NCBI RefSeq assembly: GCF_018101125.2
Contig: NZ_JAELVF020000001.1
Span: 1,818,785-1,882,784, forward strand
Source of the DNA: Streptomyces tardus
GTDB taxonomy: Bacteria > Actinomycetota > Actinomycetes > Streptomycetales > Streptomycetaceae
Direction: 5' to 3'
Length of the DNA stretch: 64,000 bases
This document shows, in pieces, positions 42,094 to 52,079 of this stretch. The notes below the pieces were generated by a model. It worked only from the letters and a program-made list of their open reading frames with translations, made no database searches and was not told the DNA's origin. Each line of letters starts with the position of its first letter. The stretch's first letter is position 1. Position numbers and translations under genes: made by a program.

Positions 42094-43782
42094 TCAGCTG
42101 CTGGGCTTGCCCGTGGAGATGGTGATCTTGATCTCGGTCTTCGGGTCGTACGGACCGTTCTTCCGCGGCGACTGGGACATCACGGTGCCCTTGCCGTAGG
42201 TGTTCTCGTCCATCTCGGAGTAGTCGGTGTCAAGCTTCCAGCCCGCCGCCTCGATGCACGCCTTCACCGAGTCGATGTGCTTGATCTCGAAGTCCGGCAT
42301 GGTCGGCCGCGGGTCTTCCTTGTCGCGGTCCGAGAAGTAGGGGCGGGCGTCGGTGCACTTCTCCGACTCGATGGTCCGAGTCTTGTCGCCCTCCTTGAAC
42401 TTCCCGGTGGGGTCGTCGTCCTCGTCGTCGCCGTTGGCACCGGTGTCGGGGTCGGCGCCGGTGTCGGTGTCGGGGTCCGTGCCCGGGTCGACACCGGCCG
42501 ACGCGCTGGAGCCGCCGTTGTCGCCGCCGCCGGTGCCCGCGCTGTCGCCGTCGCCGCCGCGGTTGAGCGCGATGATGATGCCGACCGCGGCCACCACGAC
42601 GATCGCCGTCACCGCGGCGGCGACGATCATGCCCAGGTTCTTGGTGCCGCCGTTGTTCTGGTTGTAGGCGGGCTGGCTGCCGGAGTAGGAGGCGACCTGG
42701 CCCATCGGCGCGGTGCCGGGCGGCGGCGTGCCGTAACCCTGCTGGCCGTAGGGCGAGGGGGTCGCGTAACCGCCGGGCGGCGGGGTGCTGCTCGGCGGGG
42801 TCGTGGCCGAGCCGACGGGCGGGAAGACCGACTGGGCGATGCCCGCACCGCTCTGGGCCGGGCCGGTGCCGATGATCGTCGGCGTGAGGCCGGAGGCGGC
42901 GCCGGAGTGCCGGATGCGGTCGACTTCCTGCTGCATCGCCTCGGCGCTCGGGAAGCGCTCGTTGGGGTTCTTGCGCAGGGCGCGGCCGACCAGGGCGTCC
43001 ACGGCGGGCGGGATCGAGGCGTTGATGGTCGAGGGCGCGACCGGCTCCTCCTGGACGTGCGCGTACGCGATCGCCAGCGGCGAGTCCGCGTCGAACGGCA
43101 GCCGCCCGGTGAGGAGTTCGAAGAGCATGATGCCGACCGTGTAGAGGTCGGAGCGGGCGTCCACGCCGCGGCCGAGCGCCTGCTCGGGCGAGAGGTACTG
43201 CGGGGTGCCGACGACCATGCCGGTCTGCGTCATCGAGGTCACGCCGGACTGCATGGCACGGGCGATGCCGAAGTCCATGACCTTCACCACGTTGCGGCGG
43301 TTCAGCATCACGTTGCCCGGCTTGATGTCCCGGTGGACCAGGCCCATCTCGTGGCTGGTGTCCAGCGCCGCCAGCACGTCCGAGGTGACCTTCAGCGCGC
43401 TGTCGGTCGGCATCGCGCCGAACTGGGCGACATCCTCGTCGAGCCGGCTGCGCAGCGGCGGGCCGTCGACGTACTCCATGACGATGAACGGCACCATCGC
43501 GCCGTCGATCTCGTCCTCGCCGGAGTCGAAGACGGCCGCGATGTTGGTGTGGGTGAGCTTGGCGACGGACTGCGCCTCGCGACGGAACCGCTCGCGGAAC
43601 GCCGCCTCCCGGCCCAGCTCGCTGTGCAGGGTCTTGACCGCGACCTGGCGATCCAGCACGTTGTCGTGCCCGAGGTGGACGGAGGCCATGCCTCCGGCCC
43701 CCAGCAGCCTTCCCAGCTGATAGCGGCCGCCGCCGACACTGCGCCCCTCGAAGTTGGCTGGCTGACCGCCGACGTCGCTCAT
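42094..43782 (-). CDS. Membrane Ser/Thr protein kinase with one PASTA domain
   Basis: 562 residues. The kinase domain (about 22-285) is complete: G-loop LLGAGGMASVHLG, Lys in VAVKTL, HRDIKPGN, DFGIA, activation segment GTPQYLSPEQ. A Pro/Gly/Gln-rich linker leads to one membrane helix near 405-430 (IVAAAVTAIVVVAAVGIIIA). After an acidic D-T-D-P-D-T linker comes one PASTA domain (SVKACIEAAGWKLD, VMSQSPRKNGPYDP) that may bind peptidoglycan or muropeptides. GGGGGAAG precedes the ATG. It is divergent from a second kinase 306 bp away. Confidence 0.92.
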   Translation of the reverse strand: MSDVGGQPANFEGRSVGGGRYQLGRLLGAGGMASVHLGHDNVLDRQVAVKTLHSELGREAAFRERFRREAQSVAKLTHTNIAAVFDSGEDEIDGAMVPFIVMEYVDGPPLRSRLDEDVAQFGAMPTDSALKVTSDVLAALDTSHEMGLVHRDIKPGNVMLNRRNVVKVMDFGIARAMQSGVTSMTQTGMVVGTPQYLSPEQALGRGVDARSDLYTVGIMLFELLTGRLPFDADSPLAIAYAHVQEEPVAPSTINASIPPAVDALVGRALRKNPNERFPSAEAMQQEVDRIRHSGAASGLTPTIIGTGPAQSGAGIAQSVFPPVGSATTPPSSTPPPGGYATPSPYGQQGYGTPPPGTAPMGQVASYSGSQPAYNQNNGGTKNLGMIVAAAVTAIVVVAAVGIIIALNRGGDGDSAGTGGGDNGGSSASAGVDPGTDPDTDTGADPDTGANGDDEDDDPTGKFKEGDKTRTIESEKCTDARPYFSDRDKEDPRPTMPDFEIKHIDSVKACIEAAGWKLDTDYSEMDENTYGKGTVMSQSPRKNGPYDPKTEIKITISTGKPSS

Positions 43783-44088
43783 CTTGACTGCTTCCCCCTC
43801 GGCGCCGCAGCCCCCTACGGACCGTGCTCTGCGCATGTACGGTTGCTGTTGATCGGTATACCCAAGGCCCCCAGTCTGCCCGAGGGGTCTGACGAGTCAA
43901 GCCGCGCACCGGTTCCGTGACCTGCCGCACGCGCATGGTACGTCGCGGGGCCGACAGAGCCGGCAGCCTCGGTCCTGCCAAGCCGTGGACCGAACTTGCC
44001 AGTCCTCACCGGAAGCGGGTTGGATGACCCGTTACTCCCCCCCACACGCTCGCCCGCGTCCCGCGGGTTCCAACCTCGGCGAGGACTG
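43783..44088. other. Divergent promoter region of the two kinases
   Basis: 306 bp between two divergent kinase genes. Contains ttgatcggtataccc near 43847, the most A/T-rich part and a likely -10 area on one strand. No gene. Confidence 0.45.
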
Positions 44089-45672
44089 ATGGCACAGACA
44101 CACTCCGCTTCGGGGCCCGACGGGCCCGACGAGCCGGACGGCGGTGCCACGGGACACACTGGAAGCTGGGGCAACAACGGGGTTGTGGGGGACGGCCGTT
44201 ACCGCCTGACCAGACGCCTCGGCCGCGGTGGCATGGCCGAGGTCTTCGCCGCCGAGGACGTGCGTCTCGGCCGTACGGTCGCGGTGAAGCTGCTGCGCTC
44301 CGAACTCGCCGAGGACCCGGTCTCCAAGGCCCGCTTCACCCGCGAGGCACAGTCGGTCGCCGGGCTCAACCACCACGCTGTGGTGGCGGTCTACGACTCC
44401 GGCGAGGACACGGCGGCCGGCCAGACCGTGCCGTACATCGTGATGGAGCTGGTCGAGGGCGGGACCATCAGGGACCTGCTGCTCACCGCCGAATCCCCGC
44501 CCGCCGACCAGGCGTTGATCATCGTCTCCGGCGTGCTGGAAGCACTGGCCTACAGCCACCAGCACGGCATCGTGCACCGGGACATCAAGCCGGCGAACGT
44601 CATCATCACCGAGACCGGCGCGGTCAAGGTGATGGACTTCGGCATCGCCCGTGCGCTGCACGGCGCGTCCCAGACGATGACCCAGACCGGCATGGTCATG
44701 GGCACTCCGCAGTACCTCTCGCCCGAGCAGGCGCTCGGCAAGACGGTGGACGCGCGCTCCGACCTCTACGCCACCGGCTGCCTGCTCTACGAACTGCTCA
44801 CCCAGCGCCCGCCGTTCGTCGGCGAGACCCCGCTGTCGGTGGTGTACCAGCACGTGCAGGACGACCCGGTCCCGCCCTCGCAGCTGATGGAGGACGTGCC
44901 GCCGGAGCTGGACGGGCTGGTGATGCGTTCACTGGCCAAGGAGCCGGACGACCGGTTCCAGTCGGCCGAGGAGATGCGCGGGCTCACCCAGTACGCGCTG
45001 CGCCAGCTCCAGGAGCAGGGCGGCCACACCGGCGGCCTGTGGAACACCGGCCCGGTGCACGCCGGCGGCACCCCCGCGATGGGCAGCCCGGCCGTGGCAC
45101 CCGGAGACGCGCCGACCACCGCGCAGCCCCCGATGCTGATCGGCCGCCCCGACCGCGACGACGGCGGGTACGAGGGCTCCACGCGCGCCGGCGGCGGTCG
45201 CGGCGGTGGCACCAAGTACGCGCTGATCGCCTTCTTCGCGGTGCTCGCCATCGCGGCCGGCGTCTTCTTCGCCATGAACAACACGGGCGACGGCGGTAGC
45301 GGAGGCGGCGGCGAGCCCAGCAAGTCGCCGACGCCGTCGCAGACTTCGGAGGAGCCGCCCGAGGACCCGGAGCCCACCGAGGAGGAGACTCCGGAGGACC
45401 CGGACACCTGGCAGCCCAAGCCGCCCGAGTCGCCCAGCTTCTCCCCCAGCGACCCCGAGACGACCGGGGACCCGACGCCCAGCGACTCCCCCACCGAGCC
45501 GGTCGGCGGCGGCACCATCGAGGGCACCGACGGCAGCCCCACCGAGGGTCAGAACGGCGACGCGGACGGCGGCACCGACGAAGGCACCGACCAGGGCACG
45601 GACCAGGGGACCGACCAGGGTACGGACCAGGGCGCCGATCAGGGCGCCGACGTGGGCGCCTCCGGGCCGTAG
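44089..45672 (+). CDS. Membrane Ser/Thr protein kinase with Thr/Asp/Gln repeat tail
   Basis: 527 residues. Kinase domain about 35-300: G-loop RLGRGGMAEVF, Lys in VAVKLL, HRDIKPAN, DFGIA, GTPQYLSPEQ. A linker is followed by one membrane helix near 380-400 (YALIAFFAVLAIAAGVFFAM). The outside part is a Pro/Glu/Ser-rich stalk ending with repeats of G-T-D-Q; there is no PASTA domain. GGCGAGGA precedes the ATG. Its kinase domain is close to the divergent neighbour's, so they are paralogues whose sensors differ. A 21-bp hairpin follows. Confidence 0.9.
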   Translation: MAQTHSASGPDGPDEPDGGATGHTGSWGNNGVVGDGRYRLTRRLGRGGMAEVFAAEDVRLGRTVAVKLLRSELAEDPVSKARFTREAQSVAGLNHHAVVAVYDSGEDTAAGQTVPYIVMELVEGGTIRDLLLTAESPPADQALIIVSGVLEALAYSHQHGIVHRDIKPANVIITETGAVKVMDFGIARALHGASQTMTQTGMVMGTPQYLSPEQALGKTVDARSDLYATGCLLYELLTQRPPFVGETPLSVVYQHVQDDPVPPSQLMEDVPPELDGLVMRSLAKEPDDRFQSAEEMRGLTQYALRQLQEQGGHTGGLWNTGPVHAGGTPAMGSPAVAPGDAPTTAQPPMLIGRPDRDDGGYEGSTRAGGGRGGGTKYALIAFFAVLAIAAGVFFAMNNTGDGGSGGGGEPSKSPTPSQTSEEPPEDPEPTEEETPEDPDTWQPKPPESPSFSPSDPETTGDPTPSDSPTEPVGGGTIEGTDGSPTEGQNGDADGGTDEGTDQGTDQGTDQGTDQGADQGADVGASGP

Positions 45673-45700
45673 CTCCGGCCCCACCCGCTCGACCTGCCCG

Positions 45701-45748
45701 GCAGAGCCCGGCCCCCGACAGTGCGTGCTGTCGGGGGCCGGGCTCTGC
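45701..45748. terminator. Perfect 21-bp hairpin after kinase gene
   Basis: Exact 21-bp stem (gcagagcccggcccccgaca plus g) with loop tgcgtg, 28 bp after the kinase stop. It separates the kinase from the dehydrogenase operon. Confidence 0.9.
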
Positions 45749-46214
45749 TGCTGCGGGTCGCTCCTCCGGGTGAGCGCGGCGCGCTCATTTCTTGGCAACT
45801 GCGGGTGCTCAGTTGATCGCGAAGGGCGACAAATGATCGCGCTCTCAGGTCATTTGCGGCGATTGGTCCGGTTTCCGTCTCACATACTGACCCGTGTTCT
45901 GCTCTTCCCGTCGTCCGGGGGCGCAGGTTAACGTGCGTTAGTCCACAGGGCTTGCAAGGCTGTGACCAGTGGTATTCCCGGCCGCTGCGACAAGGGCGGA
46001 AAACTAGTTGGATTTCCAAGAAAAGTCGCAGGTCAAAGGCGTAAACAGCCGCGGGAGAAACTGGGTAACGTGCCTGGGGCGGGCCGTGGTGAATGGACAC
46101 CTGTCACGCTCGGCACGCTTCGCGCCGCACCCACCCCGTGCGCCGTGGCGGTACCGGGCGAGCCGCACTGGCTCAACCGGAGACCCCGGGGGCCGGACCG
46201 ACGGAGGAGCACTC
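45749..46214. other. Long leader region of the dehydrogenase operon
   Basis: 466 bp, lower in GC than the genes. It contains the CAAATGA/TCATTTG inverted repeat and a second A/T-rich area (aaaactagttggatttccaag at about 46000) near the likely start site. The in-frame extension upstream of the E1alpha GTG has no ribosome site, so I leave the region non-coding. Confidence 0.45.
45830..45856. promoter_or_regulatory. Inverted repeat upstream of the dehydrogenase operon
   Basis: CAAATGA and TCATTTG, exact 7-bp arms with a 13-base spacer (centres 20 bp apart, about two helical turns), about 360 bp before the E1alpha start. The spacing suits a dimeric regulator such as an Lrp-type BkdR, but no such gene is here. 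Confidence 0.4.
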
Positions 46215-47558
46215 GTGACCGTGGAAAGCACTGCCGCGCGCGACGAAGCGCGTCGCAGCAGCGGTAAGCGCACGTCAGCCAAGACCGCGACGACGGCAGC
46301 CGCGAGCAAGTCGCCGGCGAAGAAGTCGCCCGCCAGGAGCGCGGCCAAGACCGCAGGCAAGACGGCAGGCAAGACGCCAGCCAAGCCCGTGTCGAAGAGC
46401 GCCACCAAGAGCGCGAAGGCACCCGCCAGGAAGACGGCGGCCCGCAACGCCGCGGCGACGGCGCCCCACCGGCAGGACGAGCCGCAGCTCGTACAGCTGC
46501 TGACGCCCGAGGGCGAGCGCCTGACCCACCCCGAGTACGAGATCGACCTCAGCGCCGAGGAACTGCGCGGCCTGTACCGGGACATGGTCCTGACCAGGCG
46601 CTTCGACGCGGAGGCCACCAGCCTCCAGCGCCAGGGCGAACTGGGCCTGTGGGCCTCGCTGCTGGGCCAGGAGGCCGCCCAGATCGGCTCCGGCCGCGCG
46701 CTGCGCGAGGACGACTACGTCTTCCCCACCTACCGCGAGCACGGCGTCGCCTGGTGCCGCGGCGTCGACCCGGCCAACCTGCTCGGCATGTTCCGCGGCG
46801 TGAACAACGGCGGCTGGGACCCGAACACCAACAACTTCCAGCTGTACACGATCGTCATCGGCTCCCAGGCGCTGCACGCCACCGGCTACGCGATGGGCGT
46901 GGCCAAGGACGGCGCCGACGCGGCCGTCATCGCCTACTTCGGCGACGGGGCCTCCAGCCAGGGCGACGTGGCGGAGGCGTTCACCTTCTCCGCGGTCTAC
47001 AACGCCCCCGTCGTCTTCTTCTGCCAGAACAACCAGTGGGCGATCTCCGAGCCCACCGAGAAGCAGTCCCGGGTGCCGATCTACCAGCGCGCCCAGGGCT
47101 TCGGATTCCCCGGCGTACGGGTCGACGGCAACGACGTGCTGGCCTGCCTCGCGGTCACCCGCGCGGCGCTCGCGCACGCGCGCTCCGGCCAGGGCCCGAT
47201 GCTCGTCGAGGCGTTCACCTACCGGATGGGCGCGCACACCACCTCCGACGACCCGACCCGCTACCGCGCCGACGACGAGCGCGCCTCCTGGGAGAGCAAG
47301 GACCCGATCCTGCGGGTCCGTCGCTACCTGGAGAGCGAGGGTCTGGCCGACGAGGCGTTCTTCGCCGCGCTGGAGGAGGAGAGCGAGCAGCTCGGCCTCT
47401 CCGTGCGGGAGAAGATCCGCACCATGCCCGACCCCGACACCATGGCCATCTTCGAGAACATCTACGCCGACGGTCACGCCCTCGTGGACGAGGAGCGCGC
47501 CCAGTTCGCCGCGTACATGGCTTCCTTCGAGGACTCCGCACACCAGGAGGTCAACTGA
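46215..47558 (+). CDS. bkdA: 2-oxoacid dehydrogenase E1 component, alpha subunit
   Basis: 447 residues. From about residue 80 it is a normal E1alpha: RDMVLTRRFDAEATSLQRQG, TPP motif YFGDGASSQGDVAEAFTFSA ending in CQNN, and the phosphorylation-loop-like YRMGAHTTSDDPTRYR. The GTG start follows GGAGGAGC. The N-terminal 75 residues are a Lys/Ala/Ser/Thr-rich tail (AKKSPARSAAKTAGKTAGKT) resembling histone H1 tails. With E1beta and E2 it forms a complex that decarboxylates pyruvate or branched-chain 2-oxoacids, giving precursors for branched fatty acids and polyketides. Branched-chain specificity is inferred from operon type. Confidence 0.88.
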   Translation: MTVESTAARDEARRSSGKRTSAKTATTAAASKSPAKKSPARSAAKTAGKTAGKTPAKPVSKSATKSAKAPARKTAARNAAATAPHRQDEPQLVQLLTPEGERLTHPEYEIDLSAEELRGLYRDMVLTRRFDAEATSLQRQGELGLWASLLGQEAAQIGSGRALREDDYVFPTYREHGVAWCRGVDPANLLGMFRGVNNGGWDPNTNNFQLYTIVIGSQALHATGYAMGVAKDGADAAVIAYFGDGASSQGDVAEAFTFSAVYNAPVVFFCQNNQWAISEPTEKQSRVPIYQRAQGFGFPGVRVDGNDVLACLAVTRAALAHARSGQGPMLVEAFTYRMGAHTTSDDPTRYRADDERASWESKDPILRVRRYLESEGLADEAFFAALEEESEQLGLSVREKIRTMPDPDTMAIFENIYADGHALVDEERAQFAAYMASFEDSAHQEVN

Positions 47559-47560
47559 CC

Positions 47561-48550
<990 letters not shown>

Positions 48551-48567
48551 GAGGGCTGAGGAGAGTC

Positions 48568-50103
48568 GTGAGCGTGACGAGTACACCGACCGGAAACGCC
48601 CAGCGCTTCCGCGAGTTCAAGATGCCGGACGTGGGCGAGGGCCTGACCGAGGCGGAGATCCTGTCCTGGCTGGTCAAGCCCGGCGACACGGTGACCGACG
48701 GCCAGGTCGTCTGCGAGGTCGAGACGGCCAAGGCCGCCGTGGAGCTGCCCATCCCGTTCAACGGCACGGTCAGCGATCTGCACTTCGGCGAGGGCACCAC
48801 CGTCGACGTCGGTACGGCGATCATCACCGTCGACACCGACCCCGGCGCCGGTCCCGCCGCTGCCCCCCAGGCGCCGGCGGACGCACCGGCGGCAGAGCCC
48901 GCCGATGACGGCGACGAGGAGGCACAGCCCGCCAAGCGCGAACCGGTGCTGGTCGGCTACGGCGTCGCGGCGTCGTCCACCAAGCGCCGTCCGCGCAAGC
49001 AGCCCGCGAGCGCGGCAGCAGCCGCACCCCCAGCACCCGCCGAGCCGGCCGAAGCCTCGGCGCGAGCCGCCCAGCAGGCCGTGCAGGGCGAGCTCAACGG
49101 CACCGGCCACCCGCCCGCCGCGCAGCCCTCGGTGCCCGCACAGGGCGGCGAACAGCGCGACGGGGGCAGGCCGTTGGCCAAGCCGCCGGTGCGCAAGCTC
49201 GCGAAGGACCTGGGCGTGGATCTGGCGCTGATCGTGCCGACCGGCCCCGACGGCGTCGTCACCCGCGACGACGTGCACGCCGCCGCCTCCGCGGGGCAGC
49301 CGACCGCGCAGCCGCCGGCCGCACCGCAGCCAGCCGAGCAGGGTTCGTCCCGGACGGCGGCCTCGCAGGCGCCGGCGGTCGAGCCGCAGTCGCTCACCGC
49401 GATCCGGGAGCGCCGGGTGCCGGTCAAGGGCGTACGGAAGGCGACCGCCGCCGCGATGGTCGGCAGCGCCTTCACCGCGCCGCACGTGACGGAGTTCGTC
49501 ACGATCGACGTGACGCGGACGATGAAGCTGGTCAAGCGACTCAAGGAGGATCCGGAGATGGCCGGGCTGCGGGTGAACCCGCTGCTGCTGGTCGCCAAGG
49601 CCCTGCTGGTCGCCATCCGCCGCAACCCCGACGTCAACGCGTCCTGGGACGAGGCCAACCAGGAGATCGTCTACAAGGACTACGTCAACCTGGGCATCGC
49701 AGCGGCCACCCCGCGCGGTCTGATCGTGCCGAACATCAAGGACGCGCACACCAAGACGCTGCCGGAGCTGTCCACCGCCCTGAGCGACCTGGTCTCCACC
49801 GCCCGCGAGGGCAAGACCTCCCCGGCGGACATGCAGGCCGGGACGGTGACCATCACCAACGTCGGCGTCTTCGGCGTCGACACCGGCACACCGATCCTCA
49901 ACCCCGGGGAGTCCGCGATCCTCGCCTTCGGCGCGATCAAGGACCAGCCCTGGGTGCACAAGGGAGAGGTCAAGCCCCGCAAGGTCACCACCCTGGCGCT
50001 CTCCTTCGACCACCGGCTGGTGGACGGGGAGTTGGGCTCCCGGGTGCTCGCGGACGTCGCGGCGGTTCTGGAGCACCCGAAGCGGCTCATCACCTGGACC
50101 TGA
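48568..50103 (+). CDS. bkdC: 2-oxoacid dehydrogenase E2 component (dihydrolipoyl acyltransferase)
   Basis: 511 residues. One lipoyl domain at 15-85 (lipoylated Lys in VETAKAAVELP), an Ala/Pro linker with a basic patch, the subunit-binding domain about 195-235 (PPVRKLAKDLGVDLALIVPT), and the acyltransferase core from 270 with the active-site motif SFDHRLVDGELGS. The GTG start follows GAGGAGAG. No E3 gene is adjacent, so a shared lipoamide dehydrogenase is expected. It ends at a 22-bp perfect hairpin. Confidence 0.92.
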   Translation: MSVTSTPTGNAQRFREFKMPDVGEGLTEAEILSWLVKPGDTVTDGQVVCEVETAKAAVELPIPFNGTVSDLHFGEGTTVDVGTAIITVDTDPGAGPAAAPQAPADAPAAEPADDGDEEAQPAKREPVLVGYGVAASSTKRRPRKQPASAAAAAPPAPAEPAEASARAAQQAVQGELNGTGHPPAAQPSVPAQGGEQRDGGRPLAKPPVRKLAKDLGVDLALIVPTGPDGVVTRDDVHAAASAGQPTAQPPAAPQPAEQGSSRTAASQAPAVEPQSLTAIRERRVPVKGVRKATAAAMVGSAFTAPHVTEFVTIDVTRTMKLVKRLKEDPEMAGLRVNPLLLVAKALLVAIRRNPDVNASWDEANQEIVYKDYVNLGIAAATPRGLIVPNIKDAHTKTLPELSTALSDLVSTAREGKTSPADMQAGTVTITNVGVFGVDTGTPILNPGESAILAFGAIKDQPWVHKGEVKPRKVTTLALSFDHRLVDGELGSRVLADVAAVLEHPKRLITWT

Positions 50104-50136
50104 CCCGCATCCGCGTCCGGTGGCGACGCACGACAG

Positions 50137-50188
50137 ACGCCGTACGGGCGGCCCGCAGCGATCCTGCTGCGGGCCGCCCGTACGGCGT
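50137..50188. terminator. Perfect hairpin ending the dehydrogenase operon
   Basis: Exact stem of at least 22 bp (begins acgccgtacgggcggcccgc) with a 6-8 base loop, 34 bp after the E2 stop; one of the strongest hairpins in the window. Confidence 0.9.
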
Positions 50189-50352
50189 TGTCGGCGTGAG
50201 TCTGTGGGTCTGCATTGTCGGCGTGGGTCGCCGTGGGTCGGCGTTGTCGAAGGCCGGCGCGCTCCCCCGGTGGCGCGGGTCCGCTCATGCGTCGGGCCGG
50301 GGCCGGCCCCGCGATGCCGACCGAGCTGCGCGTCGACCCGGGCCGGGTCGGG

Positions 50353-50916
50353 TCAGAGGTACGGGCCGGAACGCACCGGGCCCTCGACGCCGTCGACGCC
50401 CTCGTGGCCCTCGGCCGCGCCCGGCGGCAGTGCGCGGCGCATCTGCTCCAGCTGGGTGCGGGCCGCCATCTGCTGAGCGAACAGCGTCGTCTGGATGCCG
50501 TGGAAAAGCCCCTCCAGCCAGCCCACCAACTGCGCCTGCGCGATGCGCAGTTCGGACTCGCTGGGCACGACCTCGTCGGTGAACGGCAGCGAGATGCGCT
50601 CCAGCTCGCCGATCAGCTCCGGCGCGAGTCCGTCCTCGAGCTCCTTGACCGAGCTGGCGTGGATCTCCTTCAGCCTCGCCCGGCTCGCCTCGTCCAGCGG
50701 CGCGGCCTTCACCTCGTCCAGCAACTGCTTGATCATGCTGCCGATTCGCATGACCTTCGCGGGCTGCTCGACCATCTCCGTCACGGGCACCTCACGGGGC
50801 TCGTCCTCCTCGGAGCCCTCGCTCCCGGCGGAGGCGCTGCCGAGAGCCATTCCGTCCGGGCCGACCACCAGGACCTGGGGGTTCTCCTGCGACCGTTCAT
50901 GCATCGGCTGTGTCAT
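50353..50916 (-). CDS. bpa: Bacterial proteasome activator Bpa
   Basis: 187 residues. Family signatures are MTQPMHERSQENPQVLVVGP at the start, the helical core LKEIHASSVKELEDGLAPEL, ESELRIAQAQLVGWLEGLFH and the end GVEGPVRSGPYL. Bpa forms an ATP-independent dodecameric ring whose C-terminal tails dock on the 20S proteasome to admit unfolded proteins. The mycobacterial tail is GQYL; here it is GPYL. The ATG at 50916 is chosen; upstream in-frame sequence is unlike the family. Confidence 0.92.
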   Translation of the reverse strand: MTQPMHERSQENPQVLVVGPDGMALGSASAGSEGSEEDEPREVPVTEMVEQPAKVMRIGSMIKQLLDEVKAAPLDEASRARLKEIHASSVKELEDGLAPELIGELERISLPFTDEVVPSESELRIAQAQLVGWLEGLFHGIQTTLFAQQMAARTQLEQMRRALPPGAAEGHEGVDGVEGPVRSGPYL

Positions 50917-51162
50917 ACCCCCATTCTGCACCTTGGCGTCCACGGCTGTTCCCGGATGGTCCCGCAGCAGGGGCCGGCGCCGAAGGCGGCGCCGCCCGGA
51001 CCCATGGGCACGCGCGCGCCGGGGCCCGTCAGGCATCGGTCGCACGTCGCGGATGCCGGGCAGACGCACCGGGTGGCGGACGGGCGTCACCGGGTGCCGG
51101 ACAGGCCTCGTACGTGGCTGCGCAGGCGTACCGGGGGCAGGACGTGGCGTACCGGGTGGCGG

Positions 51163-51756
51163 TCAGGCGTTGCGGCGCAGGCGGTAGCCGAGCGCGGCCA
51201 GGCCGAGCCCCAGCGAGGCGAGACCGGCGCCCAGGGGCAGCACGGGCAGCAGCGGTTCGCCGCCGCGCATCGCCAGGCTCTCTTCCGCGCGGGTGTCCTC
51301 CGCGCCGTCGTCCGGGCCCTCGGCGACGGACGGTGCTCCTGCCGTGCTCGGCGCCTCGGGCACGTTCAGTGCGCCCTGCGGCGGTCCGTTGCCCGCGTCC
51401 TCCGGCTGCCCGGAGCGGGGGCGGAGCTCGGACGGCTCCGGGGTCGCGCCGGTCGTCTGCGGCTCGTCGCCGGAGGAGGGCGGCGGCGTCGGGGTGCCGG
51501 TGCCGCCGGTGCCGGGGAGCGGCTCGCCCTGCTCGTACGTCTCGCCGTCCGGCACCGGGTCGACGGGCGGCGGGGTCAGGCCGGGCGGTACCGCGAACGG
51601 GAAGTCCGGGACGGGGAAGAACGCGCCGTCACCGGCGTCCGGGGCCCGGGAGGAAGAGGGGGCGCTTGGCGGCGGGCCGGGCGACGCGGCCTGCGCGGCG
51701 GAGCCCGCCACCAGCACCATCGCTCCGGCAACCAGTCCGACCGCGTACGCCTTCAC
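51163..51756 (-). CDS. Secreted Pro-rich protein with C-terminal membrane anchor
   Basis: 197 residues. A signal peptide (MKAYAVGLVAGAMVLVAGSA, cut near AQA-A) is followed by about 140 Pro/Gly/Ser/Asp-rich residues and a C-terminal helix (LLPVLPLGAGLASLGLGLAA) with a basic end, RLRRNA. There is no LPxTG-type sorting motif, so it is anchored by the helix. I take the GTG at 51756 because the GGAGG site is 10 bases away; the ATG three codons earlier is only one base from it. Function unknown. Confidence 0.65.
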   Translation of the reverse strand: MKAYAVGLVAGAMVLVAGSAAQAASPGPPPSAPSSSRAPDAGDGAFFPVPDFPFAVPPGLTPPPVDPVPDGETYEQGEPLPGTGGTGTPTPPPSSGDEPQTTGATPEPSELRPRSGQPEDAGNGPPQGALNVPEAPSTAGAPSVAEGPDDGAEDTRAEESLAMRGGEPLLPVLPLGAGLASLGLGLAALGYRLRRNA

Positions 51757-51920
51757 CGCAACCATTCCTCCCGCCCGCCTCGCCGCGTCGCACGCGGCAC
51801 GCGGAACAGCTCGCAACCTCGCTGGACGCTGCGCGGAGCGTCGGCTCTGTTACGAGCGTCACACGACCGGCGACTTCCGGCATCTCGGACACCGAGCCCG
51901 ACACTTCAGTGAACGAGCGC

Positions 51921-51948
51921 GCCCGGACGCCGTAACGGGCGTCCGGGC
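51921..51948. terminator. 11-bp hairpin
   Basis: gcccggacgcc and its complement around gtaacg, downstream of the oxidoreductase gene. The gap 51757-52079 holds this and the next hairpin but no gene. Confidence 0.6.
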
Positions 51949-51968
51949 GGCGGGAGTTAGCGGCGAGT

Positions 51969-52006
51969 GCCTGCGGGACCCGCGGTCGGCCACGGGACCC
52001 GCAGGC
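51969..52006. terminator. Hairpin with one mismatch downstream of oxidoreductase
   Basis: gcctgcgggacccg pairs with cgggacccgcaggc except at one position. It is 74 bp past the oxidoreductase stop. Confidence 0.55.
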
Positions 52007-52079
52007 GCCGCGAGGCCCGCGAGCCGTACCGGCCCCGGCCCGGTACGGGGAAACCGCCGCACCGTGCGCCCGTGCCGGG

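Noticed and set aside
40933..43920. Plus-strand open frame of nearly 1000 codons opposite GntR and kinase genes
   Set aside because: Antisense shadow; the minus-strand genes carry clear families and normal starts.
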